NCBI GenBank assembly: GCA_938024995.1
Contig: CALJDU010000006.1
Location: 147,052-211,051 of the forward strand
DNA: 64,000 nucleotides
Direction: 5' to 3'
From: an uncultured bacterium
GTDB lineage: Bacteria; Myxococcota_A; Polyangia; Polyangiales; Houyiibacteriaceae
Positions within the stretch are counted from its first letter, which is position 1. Each line of letters opens with the position of its first letter. Under the pieces are notes generated by a model that had not been told where the DNA came from, did no database searches, and worked only from the letters and a program-made list of their open reading frames with translations. A program made the position numbers and the translations under genes. Shown here one piece after another: positions 12,914 through 24,750 of the stretch.

Positions 12914-13177
12914 TTACGGAGCGACCGGAGCGGGCTGCGGCACAGGGACGTAGACCGGGACCGTGACGAATTGTGGCGCCGCGACGCTCGGGTTCGGGAC
13001 CGCGCGCTGAGCTGGCGCGTCCAAATCTCGAGCGGCCTGCACGCACGTCCGGGCGACGTGGTTCATCACGCGTTGCCGGTGATGATGACGGTGATGCGCG
13101 TGCGCGGCGATCCCTGCGCTGAAGCCGGAGACCGCGCCGAGGGCGAGCACGATCGTGATGATTCTATCTCGGACCAT
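12914..13177 (-). CDS. Small secreted protein with His-rich segment and Pro/Val-rich C-terminus
   Basis: Signal-like MVRDRIITIVLALGAVSGFSAGIA followed by AHAHHRHHHRQR; sits between a Spy-like gene and a two-component system on the same strand. Confidence 0.6.
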   Translation of the reverse strand: MVRDRIITIVLALGAVSGFSAGIAAHAHHRHHHRQRVMNHVARTCVQAARDLDAPAQRAVPNPSVAAPQFVTVPVYVPVPQPAPVAP

Positions 13178-13206
13178 GGATGTTCTCCTTGGGAAGGGGT
13201 TACGGC

Positions 13207-13677
13207 TCATCGGTAGGGACCACTGGTTGCGCGGTGGCCGAAGAGATCAAAGAGCTGCGCGCGTTGATCCGCGTCGAGCGTCGCGTGCATCTTCTGAAGC
13301 GCGTGCTTGAGCGCGGTCTGCGCGCGGGTGACCACATCGCGCTGGGTCTCGAAGACCGCGTCGAGCTCCACCTCGTTGAGATCGTCCGCGCGGACCGCGT
13401 CGACCATGCCGTGCCTGCCCGCGCGGAGCTCGTCTTTGAGCGGGAAGAGCGTGCGCGTCAGCTCGTCGACGATGTCGTGGATCTCCCGCGCTTGATCGTC
13501 GCTGGCGTCGACCACGTCCAGCATCCGCTCGACCTTGTGCCGAAGCAGGCGTCGCTTGAACCCGCGATGGCGTCGACCGTGACCGCGACGACGTCCTCCG
13601 CCGCGGAAACCGTGCAACCGGCGCTTGTGATGAATCAGTCCCGCGAGACACGCGGCACCGAAGAGAAACCCAAACAT
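13207..13677 (-). CDS. CpxP/Spy-like (LTxxQ-type) periplasmic sensor/chaperone-like protein
   Basis: Helical composition; AEL..LF.LKDELRAGRHGMV; RAQTALKHALQKMHATLDADQRAQLFDLFG (LTxxQ-like); operon with TCS. Confidence 0.6.
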   Translation of the reverse strand: MFGFLFGAACLAGLIHHKRRLHGFRGGGRRRGHGRRHRGFKRRLLRHKVERMLDVVDASDDQAREIHDIVDELTRTLFPLKDELRAGRHGMVDAVRADDLNEVELDAVFETQRDVVTRAQTALKHALQKMHATLDADQRAQLFDLFGHRATSGPYR

Positions 13678-13800
13678 GTTCTGACTCCTTCTTGGCGGGC
13701 TCCCTGCCCGTCACAAAGTCATCTTGGGTCTCGCGTGTGAACGGAGTGTGTGCGCGATTGTGAAGAAGTGTGAAGTCGCGCGCGCGAGGTCAGCGAGGGC

Positions 13801-14313
13801 TCAAAGACCGGTGACCGTGAGCCCGACGATCTTCTCGAGCGGCGCGTTGTCTCGCTCGGTCTCGCAGTAGCCGTGCCCGTCGAGGTCGAGCGTCTTGAGG
13901 TTGGGGAGCGCTTCGATCCCCGTGAAGTTCGTCACTTGGTAAATCGACGACTCGCCGCCCGTGTCGAGCTCGCCGTCGAAGAGCTGCAGCGCGGATTCGG
14001 ACTCGCCTTCGACGATGATGTAGATCTCGTTCCCGCCGTCGAAGTGGATCGCCTCAACCTGCGCGAGCTGCTCGGCGGTGAGGTCGAGCGTGCCGAGCGT
14101 CGCGAGCACCCCGCGGAGGATCGCCTCCACGTTGTCTTGGTCTTCGACGACGCGATCACCTTCCTCTTCGGCGATGAACTTCTCGAAGGGAGCGACGGCG
14201 GTTTGGATGAGCGGGTTGAGCTGTTCTTTGTTGACCGCGCCAGCCGTCATGAGCGCTTCAAGAACGCCGAGCTGGAACCCCGCACACGGAAAAAGGTCGT
14301 TGAGCTTCGGCAT
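13801..14313 (-). CDS. Hypothetical protein (C-terminal LRR-like strand)
   Basis: Start at MPKLNDLFPCAGFQLGVLEALM; the upstream part of the 371-aa ORF is antisense/shadow of ttcA. Coherent acidic protein ending FTGIEALPNLKTLDLDGHGYC... Confidence 0.7.
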   Translation of the reverse strand: MPKLNDLFPCAGFQLGVLEALMTAGAVNKEQLNPLIQTAVAPFEKFIAEEEGDRVVEDQDNVEAILRGVLATLGTLDLTAEQLAQVEAIHFDGGNEIYIIVEGESESALQLFDGELDTGGESSIYQVTNFTGIEALPNLKTLDLDGHGYCETERDNAPLEKIVGLTVTGL

Positions 14314-14345
14314 CGGGTCTTCGCGTCTTTCGCTGTTCGTCCGGA

Positions 14346-15155
14346 TCAGAGGATCGGGAGCTGGCGGGCTCCGGGTCGCGCGGGCGGCGGGAGATCGCTC
14401 TCTTCTTTGGTCAGCTTCAGATCCATCAAGTGGCTCGGGCGTACGTTGCCGAGCGCGGCGAGCATGCTCTCGCGCACCTTCGGGATCTTCTCTTCGAGCT
14501 CCGTCAGCATCTGCTTGACGTTCTGCCGCCAGAGGTTGTCTTGAGAGCCGCACAGGTTGCACGGCAAGATCGGGAACGCCTTCTCGTCGGCGAGCGTCGC
14601 GATGTCTTTTTCGGCGGCGTACATGAGCGGGCGGATAACGGTGTTGCGGCCGTCTTTGGTCACGAGCTTGGGCGGCATCGAGCCGATCGATCCCGCGAAC
14701 ATCATGTTGAGCATCAGCGTCTCGATCGCGTCGTCTCGGTGATGACCGAGCGCGATCTTCTGACAGTCGAGCTCCTCCGCGAGGTTGTAGAGGATCCCGC
14801 GACGAAGCCGAGAGCAGAGCGAACAGTACGTCTTCCCCTCTTCGACCCGGTCGGTGACGATCGAGTACGTGTCTTCCGAGACGATGCGGTAGTCGAACCC
14901 GCCCGCTTCGAGCCACTCACGGAGCGGCGCCCCGTCGTAGCCGGGGTGCCCTTGATCGAGGTGGACCGCGATCAGGGAGAAGGGAACCGGGGAGCGTCGA
15001 CGTGCGCGCTCGAGCAGGTGCAGCATCGCGTAGCTGTCCTTGCCGCCGCTCATGCACACCATCACCCGGTCGCCCGCCGCGATGAGATCAAAGTCCCGAA
15101 TGCAGCGACCCATCGATCTCGCGAGATCCCGTTCGAGGCGGTCGTGCAGCGGCAT
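14346..15155 (-). CDS. ttcA: tRNA 2-thiocytidine(32) synthetase TtcA
   Basis: PP-loop SGGKDSYAML; CSLCSRLRRGILY; LGHHRDDAIETLMLNM; CNLCGSQ; start placed at MPLHDRLERDL. Confidence 0.93.
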   Translation of the reverse strand: MPLHDRLERDLARSMGRCIRDFDLIAAGDRVMVCMSGGKDSYAMLHLLERARRRSPVPFSLIAVHLDQGHPGYDGAPLREWLEAGGFDYRIVSEDTYSIVTDRVEEGKTYCSLCSRLRRGILYNLAEELDCQKIALGHHRDDAIETLMLNMMFAGSIGSMPPKLVTKDGRNTVIRPLMYAAEKDIATLADEKAFPILPCNLCGSQDNLWRQNVKQMLTELEEKIPKVRESMLAALGNVRPSHLMDLKLTKEESDLPPPARPGARQLPIL

Positions 15156-15346
15156 AGCCCGAATGTACGCAGCTGTAGACGCCCCGCAAGCGTTCCCGAA
15201 CCTCGGGAAAAAGCGCGGTTGATCTGCGGGTGAGGGTCGTCGCTTGCGCAAAATCGCCAAAGGTACAGACCCAAGTGAGCGTCAAAGCTGTGCGGGTAGT
15301 TTCGACCTCCCAACCGGCCTGATACCATTCGGCGACTCAACCCCTG

Positions 15347-16897
15347 ATGATGAGCGAGGAATATCCCGACGACGCGCCCACGAAGGCAGCGATTCGACTG
15401 CCGCAACGTGACTGGGTGGGTGAGGTCATTGACGGTCGCTACCGGATTCTGGAGAAAATCGGTGAAGGCGGCATGGGTTCTGTCTATGCCGCGACCCACC
15501 TGAAGCTGGGGAAGAAGGTCGCGCTAAAGATCATCCATCCCGATCTCATCGGGGACCAGGAGATGGCGACCCGTTTCGCGCGGGAGGCGATGGCGAGCGG
15601 CCGGTTGGAGCACCCCAACGTGGTTTCCGCGCTCGACTTCGGAACGCTCCCAGACGGCGCGGCCTATCTCGCGATGCAGTTCGCGAAAGGGCGCAGCCTT
15701 GAGCAGGCGCTTGAGACCGATGGCCGCTTCGGTTGGGCGGACGCGTGTGACATCGCTGCGCAGGTCGCGGACGCGATGGGAGCGGCTCACGCCCAAGGCA
15801 TCATTCATCGCGATCTCAAGCCGGAGAACATCCTGCTCGAGAAGAACGAGAACGGCATCAAGGTGCGCGTCCTCGATTTCGGGATCGCGCGGGTGCCGAA
15901 GAACGCCATGAACGCTCCCGCTGGCGCCGCGCCTCGGCGGTCGCTCACGCGGGTCGGCACGGTGATGGGTACACCGGGTTACATGGCGCCGGAGCAGGCG
16001 GTCGGCGACGACGTCGATGTGCGCGCGGACATCTACTGCCTCGGCATCGTCCTCTGGGAGATGGTCGCGGGACGAGCGCTCTTCCCGATGACCGACCTCA
16101 CGGAGATCGTCGCGGAGCAATACAAGGAGTCGGTGCCGCCGCTCGGCAAGGAGACCGGCGACGCGACCATCCCCGCGACGCTTGAGTCCTTGGTCGTGCG
16201 CTGTCTTCGGCGAAAGCGTGACCAGCGACCGGAGAGCGCGGTCGAGATCCGGGACGCGTTGCGCGAGCTCATCTTTGATGTGCGCGCTCGGTCTGGGATG
16301 CGCCCCGCGGCGAACGCGCCGCGCGAGGACGACACGCGTAAGATCACGACCGGCGCGGGCAAGATCGCGGTCACGCCTGACGCAGGTGTCGACACAAAGA
16401 AGCAGAAGATGTTCATGGCCGCGGGAGCGCTCGCGCTCTTGCTCATCGGGGGCATCGCGATCGCGGCGCTGGGAGGCGACGACTCGACGGTCACCCCGCT
16501 CGACGAACCCGTGATGGAAATGGACGAAGGTCCAACCGCTGAGGAGCTCGTCATCGCGATCGAAGACGTGCTCGCGCATGGGTCGGAGCGTCGCCGTCAG
16601 GCCGCCGCGAACCTCTTGCTGTCGGTTCCCGCCGATGACATTCCCCGTTTCGCGGTCCTCGCGGCACAGATCGAGCTTGAGCCCACGTGCACCGGGAAGC
16701 GCACGCTGCTGCGTGAGTTGGCGGACCTTCAGGAGCCCCACTCGCTGCCGCTGGTGATGCGCTTCGACACTGGCCCGCAGACCGGGATTCGCTGCCTGGC
16801 GCGAGTGAACGCGCGGCTGAAGCGTACCCTCAACGCGATCATTGAAGCCGAGGCCGGAGCCGCGGGTCCGGAAGAGGGCGCTGAAGCCAACCCGTAA
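15347..16897 (+). CDS. Hanks-type Ser/Thr protein kinase with C-terminal TM and extracytoplasmic domain
   Basis: YRILEKIGEGGMGSVYAATHLKLGKKVALKII; HRDLKPENILL; DFGIARV; GTPGYMAPEQ; TM KMFMAAGALALLLIGGIAIAALGG. Confidence 0.95.
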   Translation: MMSEEYPDDAPTKAAIRLPQRDWVGEVIDGRYRILEKIGEGGMGSVYAATHLKLGKKVALKIIHPDLIGDQEMATRFAREAMASGRLEHPNVVSALDFGTLPDGAAYLAMQFAKGRSLEQALETDGRFGWADACDIAAQVADAMGAAHAQGIIHRDLKPENILLEKNENGIKVRVLDFGIARVPKNAMNAPAGAAPRRSLTRVGTVMGTPGYMAPEQAVGDDVDVRADIYCLGIVLWEMVAGRALFPMTDLTEIVAEQYKESVPPLGKETGDATIPATLESLVVRCLRRKRDQRPESAVEIRDALRELIFDVRARSGMRPAANAPREDDTRKITTGAGKIAVTPDAGVDTKKQKMFMAAGALALLLIGGIAIAALGGDDSTVTPLDEPVMEMDEGPTAEELVIAIEDVLAHGSERRRQAAANLLLSVPADDIPRFAVLAAQIELEPTCTGKRTLLRELADLQEPHSLPLVMRFDTGPQTGIRCLARVNARLKRTLNAIIEAEAGAAGPEEGAEANP

Positions 16898-16949
16898 GCG
16901 GGCCGGTCGCCTGCTCGCGACGCGGGATCGATCAAGCTATCGTAGCGGC

Positions 16950-17558
16950 GTGTCTTCCCTTATTGCGCGCTCCCGTTCCTTGTCTCGCCTCACCGTTGTC
17001 CTGTTGTCGCTCGTCGCTTTGCTTGGCTGCGGGGATGACGACGCGATGGACACGTCGCCGCCGGATGCGGCAGAGGACGTGAGCGCAGACGTGAGCGGAG
17101 ACGTGAGCGGAGACGCGCGTGACGATGTCGCTCGTGACGTGGGCGAAGACACCGCAGGCGGACCTTTCATCGTCGTCGGGACCGGTCTCTCCGAGTTCAT
17201 CACGGTCGAGAACGGCGATGAGCTCGAGATGGTGATGGGACCTCAAGGTGGCTGGCACATCGACGTCTCTGTGCAGATCCGCGGCCTCGTGCCCGAAGAC
17301 CTCGAGCTCGAGATCAACGGCTTCGACGAGGAGACTGGAGAGCAGGTCGCGATTCGCGTCGAGCGCATCCTCTCCCCGCGCCGCGTTTTGGAGGACGGAG
17401 AAGGTCACGTCCGCCTGGGCGATCTCCTGGTCTTCATGATCCTCTCGGAGGACGAGATTGTGGGGCGTAGCGTCCGCGTGGAGGCCCGCTGCACCCAGCC
17501 GGACGGACTCAGCGCGGAAGACTCCATGGTTGTCGTGATCGCCGACGACGAGGCGTAA
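16950..17558 (+). CDS. Lipoprotein of unknown function with Asp-rich linker
   Basis: GTG start in frame; VSSLIARSRSLSRLTVVLLSLVALLGCGDDD then repetitive D(V/A)SGD linker. Confidence 0.7.
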   Translation: MSSLIARSRSLSRLTVVLLSLVALLGCGDDDAMDTSPPDAAEDVSADVSGDVSGDARDDVARDVGEDTAGGPFIVVGTGLSEFITVENGDELEMVMGPQGGWHIDVSVQIRGLVPEDLELEINGFDEETGEQVAIRVERILSPRRVLEDGEGHVRLGDLLVFMILSEDEIVGRSVRVEARCTQPDGLSAEDSMVVVIADDEA

Positions 17559-17644
17559 CGAAGACCGCTCGTCGCAGGAGTTGCCCGGGAGGCGTCTCCA
17601 GGAGTTGCTCGGGAGGTGCGGCGGACCTACCTAGAACCGCTACT

Positions 17645-18682
17645 ATGGACACGATGAACTCTACGCCCATGCTCGCGCGCGCGGCCTACCGCGCACAGCA
17701 CACGTCGATGATCTGGTCGAGCACGATGGCGCAGATGGCGCTTCGACGCGTCACCCGCAGCAAGATCGGTCCGCCACCGCCCGATGTGCAGGAGTCGGTC
17801 GACCAGCGTCTTCGTGAGCTCCTCGATCGCGACCTCGCGAACGTCGACGCCGGCCACTACCCGGCCTCGCTCCTCTTTCAGATGCCGGTGCGCGAGTACG
17901 CCAAGACGTTCCCGCGGCTCCTCCGCGAGTTCCCGCGCGTCCTCGCTCGGATCGCGCGTCGTGACTACAAAGATCTCCCGAAGGACGTCGACCTCGCGAA
18001 GTACCCGCCCTACTTCCGGCGGACGTTTCACTGGCAGACGGATGGCTATCTCAGCAAGCGCTCCGCGGAGCTCTATGACGCCGGGGTTGAGTTCCTCTTC
18101 GCGGGCACCGCGGACATCATGCGGCGGCAGATCATCCCGCCGATCTCGAAGTTCATCAAAGAGCGCGGCGCGGACGACGCGCGTTTGCTCGACGTCGCCG
18201 CGGGGACAGGTCGCACGCTCTCGCAAATCGCGATCGCGCACCCCAAGCTGCGACTGACCGCGCTCGATCTCTCGCCCTTCTACTTACAGGTCGCGCGGAA
18301 GCAGCTGCGCGATGTGGCGGACGTCTCGTTCGTCGCCGAGAACGCCGAGGCGATGCCGTTTCAGGACGCGCATTTCGACATGGTGACGAGCGTCTACCTC
18401 TTTCACGAGCTCCCCAAGAACGCGCGGCGCAATGTCTTTCGCGAGATGTTCCGGGTGCTCCGCCCGGGCGGCCTCTTGGTCATCGAAGACTCCGCGCAGC
18501 TGGCGGAGAGCGCCGAGCTCGCCGAGGTTCTCGGGAACTTCAGTCAGGAGTTCCACGAGCCCTTCTACGCGGACTACGTTCGTGACGACCTCCGCGCCGC
18601 GCTCGAGGCCACCGGATTCGATGTCGAAGAGGTGCAAGAGTGCTTCGTCGCCAAGGTCGTCGTGGCGCGCAAGCCAGCGTAA
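17645..18682 (+). CDS. Class I SAM-dependent methyltransferase
   Basis: LLDVAAGTGRTLSQIAIAHPKLRLTALDLSPFYLQVARKQL...FVAENAEAMPFQDAHFDMVTSVYLFHELP. Confidence 0.93.
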   Translation: MDTMNSTPMLARAAYRAQHTSMIWSSTMAQMALRRVTRSKIGPPPPDVQESVDQRLRELLDRDLANVDAGHYPASLLFQMPVREYAKTFPRLLREFPRVLARIARRDYKDLPKDVDLAKYPPYFRRTFHWQTDGYLSKRSAELYDAGVEFLFAGTADIMRRQIIPPISKFIKERGADDARLLDVAAGTGRTLSQIAIAHPKLRLTALDLSPFYLQVARKQLRDVADVSFVAENAEAMPFQDAHFDMVTSVYLFHELPKNARRNVFREMFRVLRPGGLLVIEDSAQLAESAELAEVLGNFSQEFHEPFYADYVRDDLRAALEATGFDVEEVQECFVAKVVVARKPA

Positions 18683-18698
18683 GCGTACGATCGCCGCG

Positions 18699-19457
18699 GT
18701 GACCGATCGCGCTCGTCAGCTCCTCCTGTTCCTCTGCATCGTGATGCTGAGTGGATGCGACGGCGCGGAGGCGCAGCGCGAAGAGCCACGCGCTGAACCG
18801 ACCCAAGCGCCAGTCCCCGCGCCGACCGAAGCGATCGAACCCGCGGTTGCCGAACCGCCCGCGGACCTGAAGCGCGCGCTCGTGAAGCTCGTCGTCCTGG
18901 GCGAGTTCGACGACGCGCTCGCGGAAGCGGTCGCGCAGGGTCTTCGTGATGAGCTCCAGGTAGAGGTCGAGATGATCTCCGGTGAGCCGCTCCCGCGCCG
19001 CGCGTACTACCGACCGCGTCGTCGCTATCGCGCGGAGCGTTTGCTCGACCATCTTCGTCAGCGCCTCGAAGGCGCCCCGGCGAGTGTCCGCGTGCTCGGC
19101 CTGACCTCCGTCGACATCTCGACCACGAAAGGCAACGTGCGCGACTGGGGGATCCTTGGCCTCGGCGACATCGGCGGACGCGCGTGCGTGATCAGCTCGT
19201 TCCGCATGCGCCGTCGCGGGCTTCGTGATCAGGCGCACCTCCGCTTTCGGGTCGTGAGCACCGCCATTCACGAGGTCGGCCATACGCTGGGCCTCGAGCA
19301 CTGCCTCGAACCGCGGGGCGTGATGAACGATGCGCGCGGGACGATCCGGACGGTGGACCAGAGCAGCGGCCACCTGGGGCCCGAGTGTCGCGCGGAGCTC
19401 GATCGGGAGGAGCCGCGGCGATTCGACTTCTCCCAGGCGACTGAAGCTTCCCCGTGA
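18699..19457 (+). CDS. Archaemetzincin-like metalloprotease lipoprotein
   Basis: GTG start; lipobox IVMLSGCDG; STAIHEVGHTLGLEHCLEPRGVMNDARG (HExxHxxGxxH metzincin signature with Met-turn-like VM). Confidence 0.72.
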   Translation: MTDRARQLLLFLCIVMLSGCDGAEAQREEPRAEPTQAPVPAPTEAIEPAVAEPPADLKRALVKLVVLGEFDDALAEAVAQGLRDELQVEVEMISGEPLPRRAYYRPRRRYRAERLLDHLRQRLEGAPASVRVLGLTSVDISTTKGNVRDWGILGLGDIGGRACVISSFRMRRRGLRDQAHLRFRVVSTAIHEVGHTLGLEHCLEPRGVMNDARGTIRTVDQSSGHLGPECRAELDREEPRRFDFSQATEASP

Positions 19458-20866
19458 TCGCGGAAGAACACGAAGCGGCCCACGAGCTCGGGACCGACTC
19501 GGGTCGACGGCTCGGCGTCGCGACATCCACGATGCTGGTCATCGCGTCCATGATCGGGACGGGCGTCTTCACGACCAGCGGCTTCTTGGTACGCGATCTG
19601 GGCTCTCCCATGTTGGTGCTCTTGGCGTGGGCCCTCGGCGGCCTGGCCGCGCTCTTCGGTGCGCTCTCGTATGCTGAGCTCAGCGCCGCGCTCCCCAACA
19701 ACGGCGGTGAGTACTACCTGCTCTCGCGTGTCTTTCATCCGGCGCTCGGCTTCGCCGCGGGCATCGTCTCGCTGGTGGTCGGATTCTCTGCGCCGATCGC
19801 GGCCTCCGCGATCGCGTTCGGCGAGTACACCAAGCGCGCGCTCGGGGTCGACGATCCGAACTTCGTGATGACCGCGGGTCTTGGACTGATCGTGGTCTCG
19901 ACCATGGTGCACCTCGGCAGCGTGCAGAGCGGGACGCGCTTTCAAAACGTCACGACCGCGATCAAGCTCGCTTTCGTCGTCGGGGTAATCTACCTGGGGC
20001 TCTCGCAAGGAGACGTCGGTCGGTTGAGCGAGGTGCCCGCTTCCCCACGCGAGGGGACCTTTGGCGCGCTCGCGGTCTCGCTCGTCTTCGTCTCGTTCGC
20101 TTACAGCGGCTGGAACGCGGCGGCCTACCTCGCCGGCGAGACCCGTGACCCAAGCAAGACCCTTCCGCGCGCGCTCTTCATCGGGACGGTCACGGTCACC
20201 GTGCTCTACGTCGCGCTCACCGCCGCGCTCTTGATGGCGGCGCCGACCGAAACGCTCTCGGGCGTGCTCGAGGTCGCGCATGTCGCGGCCGCTGCGCTCT
20301 TCGGCGAAGACGCGGGTCGCTTCGTTTCAGGCGTCATCGCGATCGGCCTGATCAGCACCGTGGGCGCGCTGACGATGACCGGGCCGCGGGTCTACGAAGC
20401 GATCGGCGCGGACTACCCGCTGCTGCGCGCGCTCTCCAGGCGAAGCGAAGGGCGCGGTCCGGGTTTCGCGATCGCGACCCAAGCGGTGATCGCGGCCGCC
20501 CTCGCGATGACCGCGAGCTTTGACACGCTCCTGATCTACATCGGCTTTACGCTCTCGTTCTTCGCGGCGATGACCGCGCTCGCTGTGATCGTGCTGCGCC
20601 GGACCGAGCCCGATCTGCCGCGACCGTACCGCGTCACCGCGTATCCGCTGCCGCCGGTCGTCTTCATCGCGCTGATGCTCTGGATGATGTGGTTCACGGT
20701 TCGCTCCAGCCCGATCGTGACGCTCGCCGGCGCGGCGACGATCGTGTTCTCGTTCATCGTCTGGCTCATCGTGCGTCCCCGCGGAGGTTCGCCGCAGGAG
20801 CTCATCACGTCAGGCACGCACCCGATCCCGCTCTCCATTGCGCCGGTGCCGTACGAAGAAGAGTAG
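19454..20866 (+). CDS. APC-family amino acid permease
   Basis: About 12 TM segments; STMLVIASMIGTGVFTTSGFLVRDLGS; GALSYAELSAALPNNGGEYYLLSR; 4-nt overlap with preceding gene. Confidence 0.93.
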   Translation: MIAEEHEAAHELGTDSGRRLGVATSTMLVIASMIGTGVFTTSGFLVRDLGSPMLVLLAWALGGLAALFGALSYAELSAALPNNGGEYYLLSRVFHPALGFAAGIVSLVVGFSAPIAASAIAFGEYTKRALGVDDPNFVMTAGLGLIVVSTMVHLGSVQSGTRFQNVTTAIKLAFVVGVIYLGLSQGDVGRLSEVPASPREGTFGALAVSLVFVSFAYSGWNAAAYLAGETRDPSKTLPRALFIGTVTVTVLYVALTAALLMAAPTETLSGVLEVAHVAAAALFGEDAGRFVSGVIAIGLISTVGALTMTGPRVYEAIGADYPLLRALSRRSEGRGPGFAIATQAVIAAALAMTASFDTLLIYIGFTLSFFAAMTALAVIVLRRTEPDLPRPYRVTAYPLPPVVFIALMLWMMWFTVRSSPIVTLAGAATIVFSFIVWLIVRPRGGSPQELITSGTHPIPLSIAPVPYEEE

Positions 20867-20873
20867 CCGTGGC

Positions 20874-23297
<2,424 letters not shown>

Positions 23298-23304
23298 CAG
23301 CGAC

Positions 23305-24750
23305 GTGCGCGACGTCGCGATTATCGGCGCGGGCTTTGGTGGCCTCGGCGCGGCGCTCCGCTTATCGGAGCTCGGGGCGGACGTCATCCTCTGCGAGTCG
23401 CTCAAGTACCCGGGCGGTTGCGCGAGCACCTTCACGCGCCGCAAGCACCGCTTTGAGTCCGGCGCGACGCTCTTCTCGGGGTTCGGTGAGGGCCAGCTCT
23501 TTCAACAGCTGATCGCGCGCTACAAACTCGACGTCGAGGTGGACATTCTCGATCCGATGGTCGAGCTGCGCGCGCCAGGCTTTACGCTCGCGGTCCCGCC
23601 CGATCGCGAGGGCTTCCTCTCGCGGATGGCCGCGCTCTCGGGGGCCGACGCTCCTCGCGTGCGCGCGTTCTTTAAGGAGCAGGAGCGAGTCGCGTCCGCG
23701 CTCTGGTCGCTCTTTTCAGACCCCGCGCTGCTCCCGCCCTTTGATCTCCGCGCGCTCCTTCGCCACGCCGGTCGCGCGCCGCGGTACCTCCCGCTCTTGC
23801 GCCTGATCGGTCAGCCGCTCACCCACGTTCTCGCGCGGCATGGGCTTGAGGACGCGCGCGCGCTTCGGGTCTTCCTCGACGCGGTCTGCCAGATCACGGT
23901 GCAGGCCGCGGCAGATGAGGTGGAAGCTCCGTTCGCGATGGCCGCGATGGACTACTACTTCCGCGGCACGGGTCACGTTCGGGGCGGCATCGGGACCCTC
24001 GCGTGGGCGCTCGTCTCTGCGATCGAGCACAACGGTGGCGAGGTCGTGATGTCGAACCCGGTTCGCGCGATCCGGCGTGAGCGGGGCGCGTGGACGCTGA
24101 CGACGCGTCGCGGAGAGATACGCGCGCGCCGCGTGGTCGCGAACATGCTGCCGCAGGGCGTGACGCGGCTCAGCGGGCAGACCTCGCGAGAGCTGGACGC
24201 GTTGACGAGCTCGGTGGAGGACGGATGGGGCGCCGCGATGCTCTACCGCGTGCTCGAGCCCGGCGAGCATCTGGGTGATCACGCGCATCACCTGGAGCTC
24301 GTCAGCGACGCGAGCGCGCCCTTCATCGAGGGCAACCACGTGTTCGTGTCCATCTCCGATGCGCGTGAAGACCGCGGACCCGACGAAGCGCGAACCGCGA
24401 CCCTCTCGACGCACGTGCCGATGAAGAAGCTCCGCGCCGAGCCCGATCCCGGCGAGTACATCGCGGGGGTACAAGCGCGGATGCGGGACACGATCGCGCA
24501 GCGCGCTCCGGAGCTCCGCGCGCGTTTCGAAATGCCGGGCAGCCCGCGGACCTTCGAGCGCTTCACGGGTCGCGACCACGGTTACGTCGGCGGGATCCCG
24601 CGCCGCGTCGGTCTCCATCACTACACCCGGATGTGGCCGCGCCCAGTGCTCCCGGATCTCTACCTTGTCGGCGACACGGTCTTCCCGGGACAGAGCACGC
24701 TCGGCACGGCGCTCGGCGGCATCAAGCTCGCTGAATTTATCAGGGTCTGA
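23305..24750 (+). CDS. Phytoene desaturase-like (CrtI/RetSat-type) FAD oxidoreductase
   Basis: DVAIIGAGFGGLGAALRLSELGADVILCESLKYPGGCASTF; C-terminal LYLVGDTVFPGQSTLGTALGGIKLAEFI. Confidence 0.85.
   Translation: MRDVAIIGAGFGGLGAALRLSELGADVILCESLKYPGGCASTFTRRKHRFESGATLFSGFGEGQLFQQLIARYKLDVEVDILDPMVELRAPGFTLAVPPDREGFLSRMAALSGADAPRVRAFFKEQERVASALWSLFSDPALLPPFDLRALLRHAGRAPRYLPLLRLIGQPLTHVLARHGLEDARALRVFLDAVCQITVQAAADEVEAPFAMAAMDYYFRGTGHVRGGIGTLAWALVSAIEHNGGEVVMSNPVRAIRRERGAWTLTTRRGEIRARRVVANMLPQGVTRLSGQTSRELDALTSSVEDGWGAAMLYRVLEPGEHLGDHAHHLELVSDASAPFIEGNHVFVSISDAREDRGPDEARTATLSTHVPMKKLRAEPDPGEYIAGVQARMRDTIAQRAPELRARFEMPGSPRTFERFTGRDHGYVGGIPRRVGLHHYTRMWPRPVLPDLYLVGDTVFPGQSTLGTALGGIKLAEFIRV

Noticed and set aside
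14314-14916. N-terminal extension of the ORF at 13801
   Set aside because: Overlaps ttcA in another frame; a coherent protein starts at MPKLNDLF (14313).
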